Shown here: positions 6,726-14,709 of the stretch, one piece after another
How the letters are laid out: every line of letters begins with the position of its first letter
Numbering within the stretch: position 1 is the first letter of the stretch
Source: DATDAW01 sp036524675
Lineage (GTDB): Bacteria > Verrucomicrobiota > Verrucomicrobiia > Chthoniobacterales > DASVRZ01
Length of the DNA stretch: 26,682 nucleotides
Assembly (NCBI GenBank): GCA_036524675.1
Contig: DATDBU010000174.1
Location: forward strand, 1-26,682
Direction of reading: 5' to 3'
Position numbers and translations under genes: made by a program
Notes under the pieces: model-generated
Databases searched by the model: none
What the model saw: the letters and a program-made list of their open reading frames with translations, nothing else
What the model was told of the DNA's origin: nothing

Positions 6726-9185
6726 ATGGTCGGAATCGTTCTAGTCTCTCACAGTTATCCCCTTGCACTCGCCGTTCAGGGACTTGTCCATGCAATGACA
6801 GGCCCCGATTTGCCGCTCGCAATCGCAGCGGGGGCTGGGGACGACCATTCCGATCTTGGCACCAATGCCGTCGAGATCATGGAAGCGGTAGGAAGTGTGA
6901 TGAGCAATGAAGGGGTGCTTGTCCTCATGGATATGGGTAGCGCGCTACTCAGCACCGATACTGCGTTGGAGTTCCTGGACGAAGCGGACCGGAGCAGGGT
7001 CCGTTGTTGCGCCGCTCCCTTTGTGGAAGGAGCTATCGCAGCCGGGGTTGTGGCCGTAGCGGGGGGCAAAATCGATGATGTTGCACGTGAAGCTAACGGT
7101 TCTCTGCAGCAAAAGGCGCAGCACCTTGGCGAGAACAGCGAAATGCAGCCTTCCGTCCATCCTGCAACGTCTGCTTTGGATCATGGGGTTCGGGTAACGA
7201 TCCGCGAACCTCACGGATTGCACGCGCGCCCTGCGGCACGTTTCGTCCGCGACGTCGCTGCCCACAATGCCGAAGTCGCGGTCCGCAATCTTACCCGTGG
7301 GCGTGGCCCCGCATCGGGTAAAAGCATTACCGGGCTCGCCTCGCTCGAAATTCTCTGCGGTGACGAGATTGAAATCTCCGCAGCGGGCCCCGATGCCGAA
7401 AGCGTCCTCCAATCCCTCGTTTCGCTCGTCGAGAGCTTTGGTGATGAGGCTCCCGTTCCCGAGAGGATCGCCGGTGTTGCTGCTGCACCTCCGACTCTCC
7501 GCGATCGCGCGATCCCCATTTCCTCAGGAATTGTCATTGGCCAGCTGTTTGAACCAATCCACACCGAGCTTCGCGTACCAGAAAGCCAGGCCGCAGATAT
7601 TGTTGCTGAACAAAGCCGCCTCCGCTTAGCAATTCAAACGGCGCAAGCCGCACTCACGCGGGACGCGGCCGCTGTTCCGGCCGCTGAAGCGGAAATTTTC
7701 GATGCTCAAAAGCTGGTTCTTGATGACCCCGCGCTGGTGGACGTGGCCGAAAATTTCATTCAGTCTCAGAATCTTAACGCTGCCGCCTCTTTCCATCGCG
7801 CTTTCGTAACGGTCGCTGACAATTACCGCCGTCTTACCGACGAATATCAGCGACAGCGCGCCGCAGATATCGAGGATGCCGGACTGCGCGTCTTGCAAGC
7901 GCTCGGCCTTGAGACCGGCTCCAACGTTCACATCCCTGAATCCGGCATTCTGTTCGTTAACGATCTAAAACCCGGGGAAGTCTCGCAAATTGATAAGAAT
8001 CGTGTCCTCGGTGTCGTCACTCGCGGTGGCGGAAAAACTTCTCATGCCGCTATTCTGCTCCGCGCGCTTGGAATTCCATCGGTCGCCGGGGCGGAACATT
8101 TGCTTCCTGCCAGCGTTCCAAATGGCACGTGCGTCGCGTTCGATGGGGATACGGGTGAACTCTGGATGGATCCGAACGCTGAGATAGTAGGAAAACTTCG
8201 CAGCCGTTTCGACCAGCAAAAAGCGGATGCTGAAGTGGCGGAGGCATCCCGTCATGCGACTGCCGTCACGCGCGATGGCAAGACGATCGCCGTCCTTGCC
8301 AACCTCGGAGATCCCTCAGAAGCTGCCTATGCCGTCGAGCAAGGGGCCGAGGGCATTGGACTTTTTCGAACAGAGTTCTTGTTTCTCGATCGCAGGACCC
8401 CACCCGATGAAGAGGAACAAACCGCGGCATTGCAAGTCCTTGCACGGGCGATGGGGCAGCGCCCAGTCACCATTCGCACTCTCGACGCAGGTGGTGACAA
8501 AGACCTGCCATACCTCGGCAGTCCGCCCGAAGACAATCCATTCCTCGGCGTCCGTGCCATCCGGCTCTGCCTTCGACGGCTAGAAATTTTCCGCCCGCAA
8601 TTGCGCGCCATCCTGCGCGCGGGGATCGGAGCCAATTTTCGCATCATGTTTCCCATGGTTACCGAGCCATCCGAGCTCATCTCTGCCCAGGAAGAGCTAA
8701 CCCGCGTTCACGAAGATCTCGCCAGCCAAAACATTCCGCATGTTTGGCCGATTCCAACCGGCATCATGGTCGAGGTCCCATCCACCGTCACGTTAATGGA
8801 TCAATTCTTGCCGCTTGCGGATTTTTTCAGTATCGGCACCAACGATCTCACCCAGTATATTTTAGCCGCCGACCGTGGAAATCCCGCGTTGGCGCAATTC
8901 CAGGACGCTTTGCACCCAGCCGTTCTAAGAATGATTCGCCATATCGCAATCACAGCTTCCAGTCAGGGCAAACACGTTTGTGTCTGCGGAGAAGCTGCAG
9001 GCGATCCGACCGCCGCCAGGCTGTTGGTTGGTCTTGGCGTGGACGAATTGAGCGTGACATCATCATTGGTGCCGAGAATCAAGGCAACCGTTCGTGATGC
9101 GTTGCTGGCGGACTCTGAAGTTTGGGCGCAGCAGATGGTTCGCTTAGGTTCCGCTGGAGAAGTGCGCGAGGCCGCAAATAGGTGA
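6726..9185 (+). CDS. dhaM: DhaM-HPr-Enzyme I fusion, PEP-dependent phosphoryl donor for DhaL
   Basis: This 819-residue protein joins three PTS modules. Residues 1-125 are a mannose-type EIIA (DhaM) with phosphorylated His9 (IVLVSHSYPLA) and LVLMDMGSALLS. Residues 154-240 are HPr with His166 (GLHARPA) and a Ser46-type serine at 200 (GKSITGLASL). Residues 265-815 are a full Enzyme I with His440 (GGGKTSHAAILLRALGIP), GLFRTEF near 545, IGTNDLTQY at 703-711, and Cys754 in the CGEAAGD motif. The E. coli DhaM of about 470 residues ends in a truncated EI and needs separate Enzyme I. This chain has the PEP-binding barrel, so it should run the relay from PEP to DhaL by itself. It is the last gene of the glpF-dhaKL operon. 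Confidence 0.95.
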   Translation: MVGIVLVSHSYPLALAVQGLVHAMTGPDLPLAIAAGAGDDHSDLGTNAVEIMEAVGSVMSNEGVLVLMDMGSALLSTDTALEFLDEADRSRVRCCAAPFVEGAIAAGVVAVAGGKIDDVAREANGSLQQKAQHLGENSEMQPSVHPATSALDHGVRVTIREPHGLHARPAARFVRDVAAHNAEVAVRNLTRGRGPASGKSITGLASLEILCGDEIEISAAGPDAESVLQSLVSLVESFGDEAPVPERIAGVAAAPPTLRDRAIPISSGIVIGQLFEPIHTELRVPESQAADIVAEQSRLRLAIQTAQAALTRDAAAVPAAEAEIFDAQKLVLDDPALVDVAENFIQSQNLNAAASFHRAFVTVADNYRRLTDEYQRQRAADIEDAGLRVLQALGLETGSNVHIPESGILFVNDLKPGEVSQIDKNRVLGVVTRGGGKTSHAAILLRALGIPSVAGAEHLLPASVPNGTCVAFDGDTGELWMDPNAEIVGKLRSRFDQQKADAEVAEASRHATAVTRDGKTIAVLANLGDPSEAAYAVEQGAEGIGLFRTEFLFLDRRTPPDEEEQTAALQVLARAMGQRPVTIRTLDAGGDKDLPYLGSPPEDNPFLGVRAIRLCLRRLEIFRPQLRAILRAGIGANFRIMFPMVTEPSELISAQEELTRVHEDLASQNIPHVWPIPTGIMVEVPSTVTLMDQFLPLADFFSIGTNDLTQYILAADRGNPALAQFQDALHPAVLRMIRHIAITASSQGKHVCVCGEAAGDPTAARLLVGLGVDELSVTSSLVPRIKATVRDALLADSEVWAQQMVRLGSAGEVREAANR

Positions 9186-9251
9186 TCCCATTCGTTTACA
9201 TCTTTTTGTTTGACTCTCTGGCGGGCCTGATTACTTTCCCGATCCCTTGAC

Positions 9252-9325
9252 GCACCCATAGCTCAATTGGATAGAGCATCTGACTACGGATCAGAAGGTT
9301 TGAGGTTCGACTCCTCATGGGTGCA
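9252..9325 (+). tRNA. tRNA-Arg (anticodon ACG)
   Basis: The 74-base sequence folds as a cloverleaf. The acceptor stem pairs GCACCCA with TGGGTGC and ends in discriminator A. The D arm is GCTC/GAGC, the anticodon stem is TCTGA/TCAGA with loop CTACGGA giving anticodon ACG, and the T arm is TGAGG-TTCGACT-CCTCA. The ACG wobble adenosine is normally converted to inosine to read CGN codons. The CCA end is not encoded. It stands alone 66 bases after the dhaM fusion, and no integrase or attachment duplicate is visible nearby. Confidence 0.97.
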
Positions 9326-9409
9326 TTTATCCGGTCTCAAAAGCTACGGTCTGTTTCGGAAGAAGGCACGAAAGGAGGTTGTCTGGTTATGCACCGGATA
9401 GAGAGCCGC

Positions 9410-10816
9410 TCAATACGCTGATTTCGGCGGCCAGATGACCTGCCAGCCGGTCTTGAAAATGATTAACCAATCAAGCAGTATCGACCAGTTCTCGAGATAA
9501 AAAACATCCGAGCGCACACGATCCACGACATCCCTGATATTCTTCACCTCTCCGCGATATCCCTTCACTTGTGCGAGCCCAGTAATGCCCGGTTTTACAA
9601 AGCTTCGGATGCGGTACATTTCCGCGACCTTTGAAAAGGTCCCGTCGTGTTCGACCATGTGGGGGCGGGGACCAACTACGCTCATCTCGCCCCTCAGCAC
9701 ATTGAGGAATTGTGGCAATTCGTCGATGCTCAATTTGCGCATCCATTTCCCAAGCGGAAAGACGCGCGCGTCTTCTTTGGTTGCCTGCATCGTTGGATCT
9801 GGATTCTGGACGTGCATCGTCCGAAATTTCAAAATATCGAACGGCTCAAATTGGATTCCGGTACGCCTTTGACGGAACAGGAGTGGCCCCGGTGATTGAT
9901 AACGCTGGATGAGCCACACGGCCAAACATGCCAGCGGTAACGCGAAAGCCACGATCGGCAAAGCGATTGCCATATCGATTGATCGTTTGATGCTTCGATT
10001 GAGCGGGCATTCGAGAGGCTCTTCACGCATGCTTACAAAATTGACGCCGTCGTCTGAAAAGAAATGTACCGGCCGCTGGAGCCGTAGATGCAGGTTGTTG
10101 ACCATCAAAAGTCGAACACCGAGTTCTTCGCATTTTATTCCAAGTTGCGCTGCCCGGATGATTGAGTTTGGAACTTCCAGGGCGATTACTTGTGTTACTC
10201 CAGTGCTTTTGACGATGTTTTCCAGATCCCTTGTCCGTCCTAATAATTTGTACCGTGCATGAGATTCTCCTCGGGCGTCGTCGGAGACTAATCCGACAAT
10301 GTCCAGTCCGTAGTGCGACTTCTTTCTCAACCAATCTGAAATCTGGTCCGCCTGCGCTGGTGAACCGAGTAATATTGCCGAACGTCGGCGGCGCGCCGAA
10401 AAAAGGGTGGTTGCGAGTAGTTTGGGAAGATTGCAGTTCAGGATAACCAACACCAGGAAGAGAACCGGAATGAAGGAACCCCAAAAAATCCGGGACATGC
10501 CGAGGTCCCGCGTGGCTACGATACAAAGGAGCATCGATCCGAGCGCGGTTAAAGTCTGACGGATTGCGAGCCGCAACGCTGCGATAATATCCATCTCCAC
10601 CAAACCCACCCTTTTGATCCGGGTAACCAGCCAATCTGCCGCGAATGCTGCGATCAATGCCAGAAAGGGAGGGATATAGCTGGTGTAAGTCGTTGGTTCC
10701 GACAAACCAAAAACCGAGAAATACGCCCAGTACCAAATCCAGAATAAAATTGCGACGGTGATCGCCTGCAGAATACTGTGAATGGCTGTTAGTCCCCGTG
10801 TTCGATGGCTTAACAT
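9410..10816 (-). CDS. Exopolysaccharide polyprenyl glycosylphosphotransferase (WcaJ type)
   Basis: This 468-residue enzyme should transfer a sugar-1-phosphate from a UDP-sugar to undecaprenyl phosphate, the first step of exopolysaccharide repeat-unit assembly at the inner membrane. The N-terminal 130 residues hold about four or five membrane segments. A Rossmann-like CoA-binding-type domain follows (about 143-260, starting RRSAILLGSPAQA). The C-terminal bacterial sugar transferase domain begins after a membrane re-entrant segment (about 283-303) and shows KFRTM (330-334), DELPQFLNVLRGEMS (365-379) and VGPRPH (381-386). These features and the length fit WcaJ/TIGR03025 proteins. The sugar cannot be read from sequence. 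It diverges from an RfaH-like antiterminator gene, but no other glycosyltransferases of a polysaccharide locus lie adjacent. Confidence 0.93.
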   Translation of the reverse strand: MLSHRTRGLTAIHSILQAITVAILFWIWYWAYFSVFGLSEPTTYTSYIPPFLALIAAFAADWLVTRIKRVGLVEMDIIAALRLAIRQTLTALGSMLLCIVATRDLGMSRIFWGSFIPVLFLVLVILNCNLPKLLATTLFSARRRRSAILLGSPAQADQISDWLRKKSHYGLDIVGLVSDDARGESHARYKLLGRTRDLENIVKSTGVTQVIALEVPNSIIRAAQLGIKCEELGVRLLMVNNLHLRLQRPVHFFSDDGVNFVSMREEPLECPLNRSIKRSIDMAIALPIVAFALPLACLAVWLIQRYQSPGPLLFRQRRTGIQFEPFDILKFRTMHVQNPDPTMQATKEDARVFPLGKWMRKLSIDELPQFLNVLRGEMSVVGPRPHMVEHDGTFSKVAEMYRIRSFVKPGITGLAQVKGYRGEVKNIRDVVDRVRSDVFYLENWSILLDWLIIFKTGWQVIWPPKSAY

Positions 10817-10992
10817 TGTAACCGTGCCTCCATAAACCCTCAGTAAAGATTAGCAATCGCGCCTCAAAAACAGTGAGTGATATCCCTTCTCAGGCCCTCA
10901 TTCTGCTTTTATGAGCGGAAATAAACAACTTCAGTACATCTGATTGTAGTATCAGCAGAACTCGGAATTTAACGTAGGTCAAAGACCGACAT

Positions 10993-11033
10993 GACCTCTG
11001 AAAAAAGCGCGTTTGACGCTTTCTCCAGAGGTC
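10993..11033. promoter_or_regulatory. Two-tier hairpin in nusG-like leader region
   Basis: GACCTCTG (10993-11000) pairs perfectly with CAGAGGTC (11026-11033). Inside it, AAGCG (11005-11009) pairs with CGCTT (11017-11021). The two nested stems make a long rod. It lies about 110 bases upstream of the antiterminator gene and could be part of its leader transcript or an operator. It is not followed by a T-run on the plus strand. Confidence 0.5.
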
Positions 11034-11089
11034 CGCACATCTTGGTGCTTGATTTGCCGACCTGCGATCGTAACCATATAGGCCTTGGA

Positions 11090-11104
11090 GGGTGGTATCC
11101 ACCC
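11090..11104. promoter_or_regulatory. Short GC-rich hairpin in nusG-like leader
   Basis: GGGTGG (11090-11095) and CCACCC (11099-11104) are perfect inverse complements around a TAT loop, 40 bases before the nusG-like start. A compact hairpin of this kind could act as a pause or NusG-paralogue loading element, by analogy with the ops and LoaP leader hairpins. Its sequence does not match the E. coli ops consensus. Confidence 0.45.
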
Positions 11105-11144
11105 GGTTAACACACTTGTATTTTTAAAACCTTGGGGGGGCTAA

Positions 11145-11693
11145 ATGACGGTTAATAATTGTTCGGATCTAGATGAGGCGGTTTATTGGTTCTGCTTGAA
11201 GAGTCAGCCTAAGCGTGAACACATAGCGGCGGCGCATTTGCGGCAATTGGATGGTGTAGAGGTGTTTTGCCCACGGCTGCGTTTCCAGCGGCCGACCGTG
11301 CGCGGCCTAAAGTGGTTTCATGAGGCAATGTTTCCGGGTTATCTTTTTGCCCGGTTTGATTTCCTTCAGCTGAAAGAAGTGCGCTATTCCAGCGGTGTTA
11401 GTGCCGTCTTGCAGTTCGGAGGGTGTTACGCAACGCTTGATGACGATACGATCGAGAGTCTCCGCAGCCGGACCGATGCGCAGCAGGTTGCTTTGGTGGA
11501 ATCCCGGATCAAAGAAGGCGATGTCGTGGAAATCGTGGAAGGTGCCCTGCAGGGTCTTGAGGCGGTTGTGACGGAAGTGTTGCCCGGATCAGAGCGTGTC
11601 AAAATTCTGTTGAATTTTCTGGGTAGAGAAATCCACGCAGAGACACAAACGCCACGCCTGTTGCCTCCCAGAAAGCATCCGATGGCGGCCTAG
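11145..11693 (+). CDS. NusG/RfaH-family transcription antitermination protein
   Basis: This 182-residue protein has the NusG architecture. The N-terminal NGN domain (about 10-110) contains WFCLKSQPKREHIAAAHL, FCPRLRF and FPGYLFARFDF, which bind RNA polymerase. The C-terminal KOW domain (about 123-170) contains EGDVVEIVEGALQGLEAVV and REIHAETQ. It is a specialised paralogue (RfaH, UpxY or LoaP type) rather than housekeeping NusG, because it stands alone without secE or rplK next to it and lies beside a polysaccharide priming enzyme. Such proteins promote read-through of long polysaccharide operons. The operon it controls is not visible; the downstream DNA is non-coding and then convergent. Confidence 0.9.
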   Translation: MTVNNCSDLDEAVYWFCLKSQPKREHIAAAHLRQLDGVEVFCPRLRFQRPTVRGLKWFHEAMFPGYLFARFDFLQLKEVRYSSGVSAVLQFGGCYATLDDDTIESLRSRTDAQQVALVESRIKEGDVVEIVEGALQGLEAVVTEVLPGSERVKILLNFLGREIHAETQTPRLLPPRKHPMAA

Positions 11694-12020
11694 CTTCGGG
11701 GGCTATCCGCTGATAACGTAGATGTTACTGTTGGAATCGTGCGGCCACGCTCCGTCGCGAGGTGTGATTTACGCGGTTATTCCGGCAGCAGGAGCCCGAT
11801 GGGAGCGGCCTTCAGCGTCGCTTCCCGAGAAGGCTCACGGACTTATGATACTTGCGCTCAGCCTTGAGCATCGCATGTGAACGTCGATGTCTGCCGGTCT
11901 TTTCACTTGCTATTAGCGGATGCCAGCAGCTGTCGTACAACGACATAGCTTAAGGAGCCCGTTGGCTGCGTTGCTATCGCCTGCAGGCAAGGCGCGAGTG
12001 CGCCGGGATGTATCCGGTAA
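11694..12020. other. Non-coding gap between convergent nusG-like and response-regulator genes
   Basis: This 327-base region has no credible reading frame on either strand. I see two short dyads: TGTCGT-ACA-ACGACA (11931-11945, extended by AGC/GCT with a bulge) and GGCGC-GAGT-GCGCC (11991-12004). Neither is followed by a convincing T-run, so I do not call a terminator. Terminators for both converging genes would be expected here. Confidence 0.6.
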
Positions 12021-12674
12021 TCAGGTCCCCTCGGCATCCACCAATCCTTGGCGGACGGCGTAACGCATGATTTGGGAGTTATTCTTGAGATGCATTTTTT
12101 CGAGAACCCGACTTCGATAGGTCGAAATCGTCTTTCCGCTGAGCGAAATTGCCGATGCTATCTCTTTTACGGTTTTGCCCGAGGCAAGCATGCACATGAC
12201 CTGGTATTCGCGATCGGACAGGGTTTCATGCGCCTGGCCCTTCCAATCCTCCTGCAATTGATTCGCCAGTTTTTCGGCGACGGCAGGTGTGATATGGCGT
12301 GCGCCGCTAAGCGCCGCCTCCACTGCCTGGGCGAGTTCGGATCCGGCGCTTTCCTTGCGAAGGTAGGCGAAAGCCCCCAGTTTGAGCACTCGAACCGCGA
12401 ATTGATCCTCGGGGTGGATGCTTAGCACGATGACTGGCAGTTTTGGTTTCGTCTGGCGGATGTCTTTGAGTGCATCGAGTCCGCCGCGATTTGGCATGCT
12501 AATATCCAACAATACCAAATTCCACGGTTGTGTCCGGGCGACTTCCACTCCCTCTTGTCCATTTGAGGCTTCTCCAAAGGTCGCCTCGGGAAAGTGCTCA
12601 AGCAGGATGGCCTTCAGCCCCTGCCTGACTACGTAGTGATCATCAACAATCAGTATTCGAACGTTTCTTGCCAT
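12021..12674 (-). CDS. NarL/FixJ-type response regulator
   Basis: This 217-residue regulator has a receiver domain (about 5-120) with acidic pocket Asp11-Asp12 (IVDDHYVVRQGL) and phosphoacceptor Asp57 (LVLLDISMP). Its C-terminal LuxR-type helix-turn-helix (about 148-212) contains LSDREYQVMCMLASGKTVKEIA and SGKTISTYRSRVLEKM. The ATG at 12674 was preferred. A TTG at 12737 would add 21 residues unlike the family and has no ribosome site. It lies 86 bases downstream of the histidine kinase on the same strand, so the two form a two-component pair. The regulated genes cannot be inferred from the sequence. Confidence 0.95.
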   Translation of the reverse strand: MARNVRILIVDDHYVVRQGLKAILLEHFPEATFGEASNGQEGVEVARTQPWNLVLLDISMPNRGGLDALKDIRQTKPKLPVIVLSIHPEDQFAVRVLKLGAFAYLRKESAGSELAQAVEAALSGARHITPAVAEKLANQLQEDWKGQAHETLSDREYQVMCMLASGKTVKEIASAISLSGKTISTYRSRVLEKMHLKNNSQIMRYAVRQGLVDAEGT

Positions 12675-12760
12675 GAATCCCAAATCTTCCTCCGAATTGG
12701 ATTGTGCCGTCGTAACTGTTTTCCGGATCAGTGTCAATGAGGAAAAAGCAACGACGAATG

Positions 12761-13468
12761 CTAATTATGTCCCAAAAGGGGTCTTGAGCGGCGCCCGAGC
12801 GGGAGCGAGACAATGATAGCGACGCCCCTGGGAAAATTAGCCGTAATCTCGACCGAGCCGCCAAGCGCAGACGCCCGTTCACGAATGCCTCGCAAACCAC
12901 AACTATTCGGAGCAGGTATAATCCCGGCCGGAAGTCCCCGGCCGTTGTCCGAGACCGCCAAGACAACCGAATGGCGTTCACGCGCGAGCTGAATACGAAC
13001 ATTGGAGGCGCCCGAATGGCGGGCGACGTTGGTTAACAACTCTTGAAAAATCCGGAAGAGATTGGTGGAAACCTCGACGGGGAGGGGCTGGACAGGTTCC
13101 GCGTTAATTTCGCAGGCGATGCCGGCACGATTCGAGAAATCTTCGGTTTGCCACTGAATTGCTGCATCGAGACCCAGCTCGTCTAGAAGAGGGGGGCGCA
13201 TTCCAGTGAGAATATGGCGAAGCGAGTCGAGAGACTGCGTTGCGAGTGTTCGCATATCCCCGAGTTTTCCGGCGAGCGACGTCGTTTCGCGATCAAGCGG
13301 GAGTTTTGCAACTTGCCTTTCAAGCAAGTCGATATTGATGCGAAGAAGAGTTAGCGACTGTCCAAGCTCATCGTGAAGCTCGCGTGCTATACGGACACGT
13401 TCCTTTTCGATGGCACGGAGCGTTGAACGTGAAATGATTGACTGGGAGGTGAGGGGGGAACGTCGCAT
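12761..13468 (-). CDS. Soluble DegS/NarX-type sensor histidine kinase
   Basis: This 235-residue kinase consists of a HisKA_3 dimerisation domain and a HATPase domain. The phosphorylated histidine is His32 in ERVRIARELHDELGQ. The ATP-binding boxes are LLTNVARHSGASNV (N box), VSDNGRGLP (G1) and GLRGIRERASALGGSVEI (G2). No membrane segment, PAS or GAF domain precedes the histidine, so the signal must come from a partner protein or direct cytosolic sensing. The frame stays open upstream to 13657, but that part would overlap a tRNA-Glu gene, so the ATG at 13468 is the only sensible start. The response regulator follows after 86 bases. Confidence 0.9.
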   Translation of the reverse strand: MRRSPLTSQSIISRSTLRAIEKERVRIARELHDELGQSLTLLRINIDLLERQVAKLPLDRETTSLAGKLGDMRTLATQSLDSLRHILTGMRPPLLDELGLDAAIQWQTEDFSNRAGIACEINAEPVQPLPVEVSTNLFRIFQELLTNVARHSGASNVRIQLARERHSVVLAVSDNGRGLPAGIIPAPNSCGLRGIRERASALGGSVEITANFPRGVAIIVSLPLGRRSRPLLGHN

Positions 13469-13538
13469 TTTGCGCGGACGTATACTGGCGGCGCAAACTC
13501 GAAAATGCAAGCTGGAGCGCGGAAAAATTTCGAATCGA

Positions 13539-13558
13539 GCTCCAAAGCATTTTGGAGC
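13539..13558. repeat. Perfect 8-bp inverted repeat upstream of the kinase
   Basis: GCTCCAAA (13539-13546) and TTTGGAGC (13551-13558) are perfect inverse complements around GCAT. The site is 71 bases upstream of the kinase start on its leader side and 60 bases upstream of the tRNA-Glu. On the minus strand it is followed within about 20 bases by an A/T-rich stretch. It could be an operator, the core of a dispersed repeat, or a weak terminator. Confidence 0.55.
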
Positions 13559-13589
13559 GATGAAAAATGCGGCGCTTGTCTTTTTGAGA

Positions 13590-13614
13590 AGGAGACATAC
13601 TTTATGCGTCTCCT
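13590..13614. repeat. Dyad immediately upstream of tRNA-Glu
   Basis: AGGAGAC (13590-13596) and GTCTCCT (13608-13614) are perfect inverse complements with an 11-base spacer. The dyad ends four bases before the first base of tRNA-Glu. It may mark a 5' leader structure of the tRNA precursor or a binding site shared with the oppositely oriented kinase promoter. Confidence 0.5.
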
Positions 13615-13618
13615 GAAC

Positions 13619-13694
13619 GGCGCATTCGTCTAGAGGCCCAGGACACAGCCCTCTCAAGGCTGGTACACGGGTTCGAATCCCGTATGCGCTGCCA
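13619..13694 (+). tRNA. tRNA-Glu (anticodon CTC), CCA encoded
   Basis: The 76-base sequence folds as a cloverleaf. The acceptor GGCGCAT pairs with ATGCGCT (first pair G-U), the D arm is GTCT/GGAC, the anticodon stem is CAGCC/GGCTG with loop CTCTCAA giving anticodon CTC for GAG codons, and the T arm is ACGGG-TTCGAAT-CCCGT. Discriminator G is followed by an encoded CCA, unlike the tRNA-Arg in this window. Confidence 0.96.
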
Positions 13695-13909
13695 TCTGTA
13701 TTGTTTGATTCTCTATTGGGGATGCGTAAGGTCCTGGCAGTCCTTCACCAGACCATATATAATGCCCGTTGGCGAAGCTAACCCGCCACGAATGAACCGG
13801 TTGCCGCTTGCCATCAGAGCTCGCAAACCGCGATTCGGTCGTATCTGTTAGAAAATATCGGCGTGGGGCCGTCCCTTGCATGGCAGATCGACTGTGGCAG
13901 GCACACCTT

Positions 13910-14536
13910 TCATTGAATGGGTGCCGTTCCGAAAAATTCGTCCTCTAGCATAAGGCTGAGGCAGTGGTAGATGGGGAGATGCAGCTCCTGAATGAGATAA
14001 ACGGTTTTGGACGGCGCGATGATGGAATTGTCGGCAATTTGAGCCATGCGACCACCTGTGTTGCCCGAAAGGGCGATGGTTCGCAATCCCAACGCATTGG
14101 CGGCTTCGATCGCGTGGCAGACATTGGGAGAGTTGCCGGAGGTGCTTATTCCAATCAAAACATCTCCCGGTTGCCCCAATGCGAGGACCAATTGCGCGTA
14201 GGCAAACTGGCTGTCGCAGTCGTTGGCAAAGGCGGATTGGAATGCCAAAAATCCGGTAAGAGGAACGACAGGGAGTCCTCCCTGAAGCTTGTCGGCAAGA
14301 GTATCACCCAGCTTGGTACGCAGTTCGCCGGTAATTCGGCGAGGGGAAAGGAAGCCTTTGAGGAGTTCGCCAGCCCAATGTTCGGCGTCCGCCGCGCTGC
14401 CTCCGTTGCCACAGAGGAAAAGTTTTTTTCCGGAGCGGAATGCGTTGGACAGAGTTGAAAAGGCGTTCTCGATGGCTGGAATGCAGACCGCGAGTGAAGG
14501 AATGCGGGACAGAAGCTGGTCGAGATGAGGATTCAT
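13910..14536 (-). CDS. gmhA: SIS-domain phosphoheptose isomerase-like protein
   Basis: This 208-residue protein has a single SIS sugar-isomerase fold like GmhA, which converts sedoheptulose 7-phosphate to glycero-manno-heptose 7-phosphate for lipopolysaccharide core or S-layer glycan heptose. The phosphosugar loop is GNGGSAAD (43-50). The zinc/catalytic set matches GmhA: His53, Glu57, Gln183 and His191 (QELHLPIYH). The second phosphate loop is ISTSGNSPNV near 130-139. Residues 60-105 hold a somewhat long insertion region (FLSPRRITGELRTKLGDTLADK) relative to E. coli GmhA. No other heptose gene is adjacent, so the exact substrate is inferred. Confidence 0.88.
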   Translation of the reverse strand: MNPHLDQLLSRIPSLAVCIPAIENAFSTLSNAFRSGKKLFLCGNGGSAADAEHWAGELLKGFLSPRRITGELRTKLGDTLADKLQGGLPVVPLTGFLAFQSAFANDCDSQFAYAQLVLALGQPGDVLIGISTSGNSPNVCHAIEAANALGLRTIALSGNTGGRMAQIADNSIIAPSKTVYLIQELHLPIYHCLSLMLEDEFFGTAPIQ

Positions 14537-14709
14537 TTAAATAGGAAGCCGGGAAGATAAAGAACAACCGGACAGTTGCACGGGAGCGAACTTTTTTTGA
14601 AAAAACGCTTGCGACTCCCGACTTGTCCGGTAGGAATACAGGAAATCCATACCATGCCGATATGGTTTAAATGTTCGGAGGTTTTGGACCAAAAACTGGA
14701 GACTGCCAC

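Larger units (their letters stand above)
10817..11144. other. Divergent intergenic region between wcaJ-like and nusG-like genes
   Basis: This 328-base region has no credible gene. It must carry the promoters of both flanking genes, but I cannot assign -35/-10 boxes with confidence. It holds two clear dyads (10993-11033 and 11090-11104) and ends in a run of seven G residues (11134-11140) four bases before the nusG-like ATG. That run may act as a crude ribosome-binding site. Confidence 0.7.

Noticed and set aside
10023..10856. 277-codon minus-strand frame overlapping the WcaJ-like gene
   Set aside because: It is the same strand in another frame, lacks membrane pattern and motifs, and the WcaJ frame explains the region.
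13469..13657. N-terminal extension of the histidine kinase frame
   Set aside because: It runs through the tRNA-Glu gene (13619-13694) and does not resemble any kinase domain; the ATG at 13468 is sufficient.
13654..13881. 75-codon minus-strand frame ending HTGFEPVYQP
   Set aside because: The GFEPV ending is the well-known translation of a tRNA T-arm in reverse; the frame overlaps tRNA-Glu and has no other support.
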